64,000 bases of DNA from Cephalopachus bancanus. Lineage: Eukaryota > Chordata > Mammalia > Primates > Tarsiidae. The translations under genes and the position numbers were made by a program. Under the pieces are notes generated by a model. It saw nothing but the letters and a program-made list of their open reading frames with translations, ran no database searches and was not told the origin of the DNA. This document shows positions 49,368-64,000 of the stretch, piece by piece (position 1 is the first letter of the stretch; every line of letters begins with the position of its first letter). Location of the stretch: NCBI GenBank assembly GCA_027257055.1, contig JAPVLO010000232.1, forward strand, positions 806,001 to 870,000, read 5' to 3'.

Positions 49368-49660
49368 CAGGGCATGGTGGCTCACGCCTGTAATCCCAGC
49401 ATTTTGGGAGGCAGAGGTGAGAGGATTACCTGAGCCCATAGATTTGAGACCAGCCTGGGCAACATGGCGAGACCTTGTCTCTATAATAAATCAAAAAATT
49501 AGCCGGGTGTGGTGGTGTGTGCCTGTAGTTCAGGCTACTTGGAAAGCTGAGGTGGAATTGCCTAACCCCAGCAGGTCGAGGCTGGGGTGGCCATGAGTGT
49601 GCCACAGCACTCCAGCCTGGTCAACAGAGCGAGACTCTGACTCAACAACAACAAAAAAAG
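49368..49660 (+). repeat. Alu-type dimeric SINE
   Basis: Full-length dimer with GGCCATGAGTGTGCC right-arm variant and a (CAA)n tail. Confidence 0.93.
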
Positions 49661-50394
49661 TTGCATTAATGTCTTGGTTCTGAGGCACCTGGTCAGTGTC
49701 TCCTCTCTCAGCTTCCAATAGCAGCTTCCCAGTTCTGGCCATGTTGGTCTCTGCCGGCTGACCTCTGGGTCTGCCCGACTTCCTGCCTCCGTGCGGGAGG
49801 TTTTTCCAAATGCCTGCTCCGTGTCGCCATGTTCTGGATTCCATGCCCCTCTCAACCTCAGCCCCTCCTCTGAGAAGTCTCTCCTAAGCACACCGTCCGT
49901 CCGAGGAAGGGTTTCTCCTGCACGCCAGACCTGAAATTCTGGTGACTTCCAGAGCTCTCCTGGCTCTCCCCCTTCCCCAGGGCCTGGGACTCCTCCTGCA
50001 GTCTACCCACTGGCTCTGCATGGGCTGACGTGCGCCATGGCCTGCAGAATAGTGCCCTTTGTGTGGTACTCAGCCCATTCAAGAGAACTTGCCTTGATCT
50101 CGGACACTAGTGCTTCTGGCCTGGTGAGAATGAAAGTGTGAACCCGTCTGTAGGACTCGGAGGTTCCCTTGGTGATACAGATGAAAAATACATAATGCCA
50201 AGGCTGTTGCTGCTGTTGTCATTAAAATAGGAAGGCCTTTACTCTTAAAGACCTATTTACACTTTGCAAAGTAGTTAATTCAGTCTTTGAAAGGTGGTGG
50301 TGGTTAGTCATAATAGGTCATCCTTGACTTGTAAAGGGACTCGTTTAAATTTTATTAAGTAACCAATTAAGGCCATGCCCTGTTTGGATCCATC
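49661..50394 (+). other. MEST upstream intron, nothing recognised
   Basis: No repeat or gene recognised. Confidence 0.4.
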
Positions 50395-50740
50395 TGTGGC
50401 TTCCCGTTTTCTTTAGGACGAATTCCAAGTTCGGTGCAATGGATGCTCCTTCTGGCCTAATTTCTCGCCTGTGGTGCCCGGGCTCCCAGGACTGCTCTCC
50501 CCAGCTGTGCGGCCCTGAGCCTCCGCTTGGCGATTCCGTCCCCGCCCCTCCGGCTGGAATGTTCTTTGTCTCTCTGGTAAATGTCTATTCATCATTCAAG
50601 ACCACCCTTCCCCCTTCTCCTTAATTACTTCCTCCCCTGTGCCCCTCAAATTCTTGTACTGATTCAAGCAGTGTTTGTTAGGGGCCTGCTTTGTGGCCGA
50701 CCCCATGGCGGGCTCCAGGGACACAAAAGGCGGGTCATAC
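50395..50740 (-). repeat. L2-type LINE relic
   Basis: Segments such as CTTCTGGCCTAATTTCTCGCC, GGCTGGAATGTTCTTTGTC and CATTCAAGACCACC recall a mammalian L2 body. Orientation was not resolved with certainty. Confidence 0.5.
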
Positions 50741-51930
50741 TTGAGCTCAGCCTTGGGGAGCCCCACATGTGGGGGAGGAGGGTCATCTGTCACCAGCACT
50801 GCTAGGAAATTAAAAGAAAAATTGAAAGCGTCAGCTGGTGGCTGTGCCCCTCCAGATGGCAGGGGCTGTGTGTTGGGTCTGGGGCTGTTTCTCATTCACT
50901 GGGGACCCGGCTCCTGGTGCCCTCGTGCGTGCTTTCACTGGGCAGCCGGCCCTCCGTAGAGGGGCACCCTCTGTTGCACATTTGTTCTGATGACACGCTC
51001 CAGGTGGCTTCTCCAGGCCTGGTGGCGCCCCCAGCCACCTGGTGAGCCGCCCTAGGGCCTTTGGGGCCATGGAGCTTCTGTGGCGCTGGCGCGAAGGCCT
51101 GCAGCGCCCCTCTGGACAGAGCCGGTATGGCTGGCCCGCCTGCCCACCTTTGCGGTCACCAAATATTGGCTACAGCCGGCGGTGGACAGGGACACTGGGA
51201 CACGCCGCCCTAACACGGGCACCACGGACGGCTCTTAAAGGACTACGGGTTGCAGAACATTTCTTCCCCTGTCCGGTGCCCCGGGCCCTTGCACTGTGAT
51301 CCCATCTCGCAACAGTGTGGGGGCGCTTGCTCTCCTGGGCATGGGGACCGGTGGCAGGGGCCTGGCTCGTGGCCACGTTGCGTTGCCACCAAGGAGATGT
51401 GCCTACTGCGCGGGGCTTGGGCCGGAAGGCGGGAATCGGCGACTCTGCCCACTCCGCAGTGGCCGTGCCGAGAATACGCCAGCTGGCAGGGCAGTAGATG
51501 CCGGGCGGTGGGTGCCGTGGAGCGCGTCGTGCCCGGTCACCCCGGGATGAGGGACCTGGGGGTGCTGGCCATGCTGGCTCGCGGCTTCAGGCTGGGCTCT
51601 CCCGCGGTCCGGTGGCCACACGTGGGTGGGGGAGGGGCAGGCGCTGCCGCGGGCACCCCTGGGCTCCGTGTCCCGGGTCGAGCGACCACCCTGGGTCGTG
51701 GGGCCGGGGTGAGCCAAGGCCGTGTCGGGGGGCTTTGCCCGTGGCATCAGCTCACCAGGGAGGGGTTCTGCCGCAAAGACCCCGCTCAGGGCGGGGCTGG
51801 CGGGGGCCGGCGAGGGGCCACCCTTCCGGAGGGCTCTCTCGGGGAGGGGCTTGAGTGGGGCGCGCAGGCTGCGGGGGCGGGCGGCGGGAGGGGCGCGTGG
51901 TGGGCGGGCTGGGGGCGGAGCGCGGTGGGC

Positions 51931-51940
51931 TCTAAAAGCC
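51931..51940 (+). promoter_or_regulatory. MEST: TATA-like element of main MEST promoter
   Basis: TCTAAAAGCC lies just after the GC boxes and some 25-30 bp before the probable transcription start (about 51,960), about 185 bp before the start codon. Confidence 0.5.
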
Positions 51941-51959
51941 GGTGCCCACTGGCTCTCGC

Positions 51960-52115
51960 CGCGGCCGCCCGCACCTCCGGCGCCTCCTCTGCGACAGCCG
52001 CGCCGCACAGGCCAGTGCTGCAGCTGAGCCCGGGGCCGCCGCCAGCACGGGCACCCAGGGCTGCGGGCTGCGCCCCGGGCTGTGCCGCCTGCGCGGACGG
52101 CATGGGATAGCGGCC
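51960..52115 (+). other. MEST: MEST exon 1 5' UTR (start approximate)
   Basis: GC-rich leader between the TATA-like element and the start codon. The 5' end is estimated from the promoter motif. A short upstream ATG (52,101, CATGGGATAG) is followed after two codons by TAG, forming a minimal upstream open frame (ATG GGA TAG) 15 bases before the MEST start. Confidence 0.55.
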
Positions 52116-63260
<11,145 letters not shown>

Positions 63261-64000
63261 GCTGGACGGATAGCGTCCCCATGTCACCCCCGCTCCCCTA
63301 CCTGTTGTGTATCCACTTAGAAAGAGATGCCCACAGAGGCCCAGGCCGCCAGACTCTAGTCTCTCACCAAGTCCACTTGCCTCAGTCAGTGAGCAGTGTG
63401 CAGGAAGAGGCCTACAGGAGCCCCACCCGAGGGTGGGCGAAATAGCCCACCTTCTGTTCCCCCGACATCTGACCAGGTGCATGGACTGCCTTTGTTCTGT
63501 TATTAGGAAATTCTGATGAGCGCTACTGCCCACTGACGCAGAAAGACAGACATTCTTTTGCATAAAGTATTTTTAATTCTTCTTTGGACTTTTCTGAAAT
63601 ACTTAGAAGTGCTACTTTGTGGCCAGCCTCAACTGGAATCCTACATTAAGAATGGGGGTGGGGGGGGCTTCTTACCTCTCCCTGAACAGCTTGAAGGGCG
63701 TGAGCAGCATGTGAGCATGAGTCTCTTGTCATACCTGTGGGTTCCGTTTCATCAGCTGCTTCTAATTATAGACATTTTGTTAAGTAGATACTCGTTTGAA
63801 GAATGTAGTATCCTCATTGTGCTTTAAGATTATGATTTACCTACATGTTATATTTTATAAGGATACTAAGCCAGCAGACCTTACTCTGCCAAAGTAGTAA
63901 ACCTTATTAAATATGTTTAATTTCTGAGTAAACTGAACTAAATTCAAACTATTTACAGAATTTCCTAAAATCACAGGACATTAAGGACCAATAGCATCTG
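63261..64000 (+). other. MEST: MEST 3' UTR (end not fixed)
   Basis: Sequence after the stop, running to the window edge. ATTAAA at 63,906-63,911 and CATAAA at 63,560-63,565 are possible polyadenylation signals; no canonical AATAAA was seen. In human the neighbouring COPG2 gene ends tail-to-tail here on the other strand, but no COPG2 coding sequence is visible. Confidence 0.6.

Noticed and set aside
63261..64000. COPG2 last exon on the minus strand
   Set aside because: Expected next to MEST from human synteny, but no coding sequence visible within the window.

Overview
The window is nuclear DNA from a primate. It has dimeric 7SL-derived (Alu-type) SINEs, LINE-1 fragments, MIR and L2 relics, DNA transposons and an old class I endogenous retrovirus, and its genes are split into exons with GT/AG splice sites and CpG-island promoters. 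Many SINEs carry a right-monomer variant (a GGCCGGGAGCGGCC-like segment where human Alu has a GTGAGCC-type segment). No anthropoid-type young Alu was recognised, so a strepsirrhine (lemur-like) primate is my best guess; that is an inference. By gene content the locus is CEP41 - MEST, the counterpart of human 7q32.

Layout. 1-7080: CEP41 intron 1 (gene on the minus strand). It holds the 3' half of an ERV (RT/RNase H/integrase/env/3' LTR, antisense to CEP41, many stops and frameshifts) and an L1 3' end. 6780-7480: CpG island with CEP41 coding exon 1 (7080-7112, minus) and a ciliary X-box-like motif. 7.5-46.7 kb: intergenic, mostly repeats. It holds many SINEs, long L1 remnants on both strands, two copies of one mariner-derived element, a third mariner fragment, a TFDP2 processed pseudogene, a 27-bp AT-rich minisatellite and CA repeats. 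46.72-47.45 kb: CpG island with a probable upstream MEST first exon. 51.0-52.9 kb: large CpG island with the main MEST promoter, exon 1 and a degenerate tandem repeat in intron 1; by homology this is the imprinted, maternally methylated region. 52,116-63,260: the full MEST coding sequence in 12 exons (1008 nt, 335 codons plus stop, all junctions in frame), with the MIR335 hairpin in intron 2. 63,261-64,000: MEST 3' UTR.

The genes: CEP41 is a ciliary/centrosomal protein gene transcribed leftward out of the window. MEST (PEG1) is a paternally expressed alpha/beta-hydrolase-fold ER membrane protein gene transcribed rightward, host of miR-335. The most interesting parts are the MEST control regions: an upstream first exon whose start codon is in perfect Kozak context and whose splice phase is identical to that of the canonical exon 1, and a tandem array of about ten degenerate 33-41-bp units just inside intron 1 of the CpG island.
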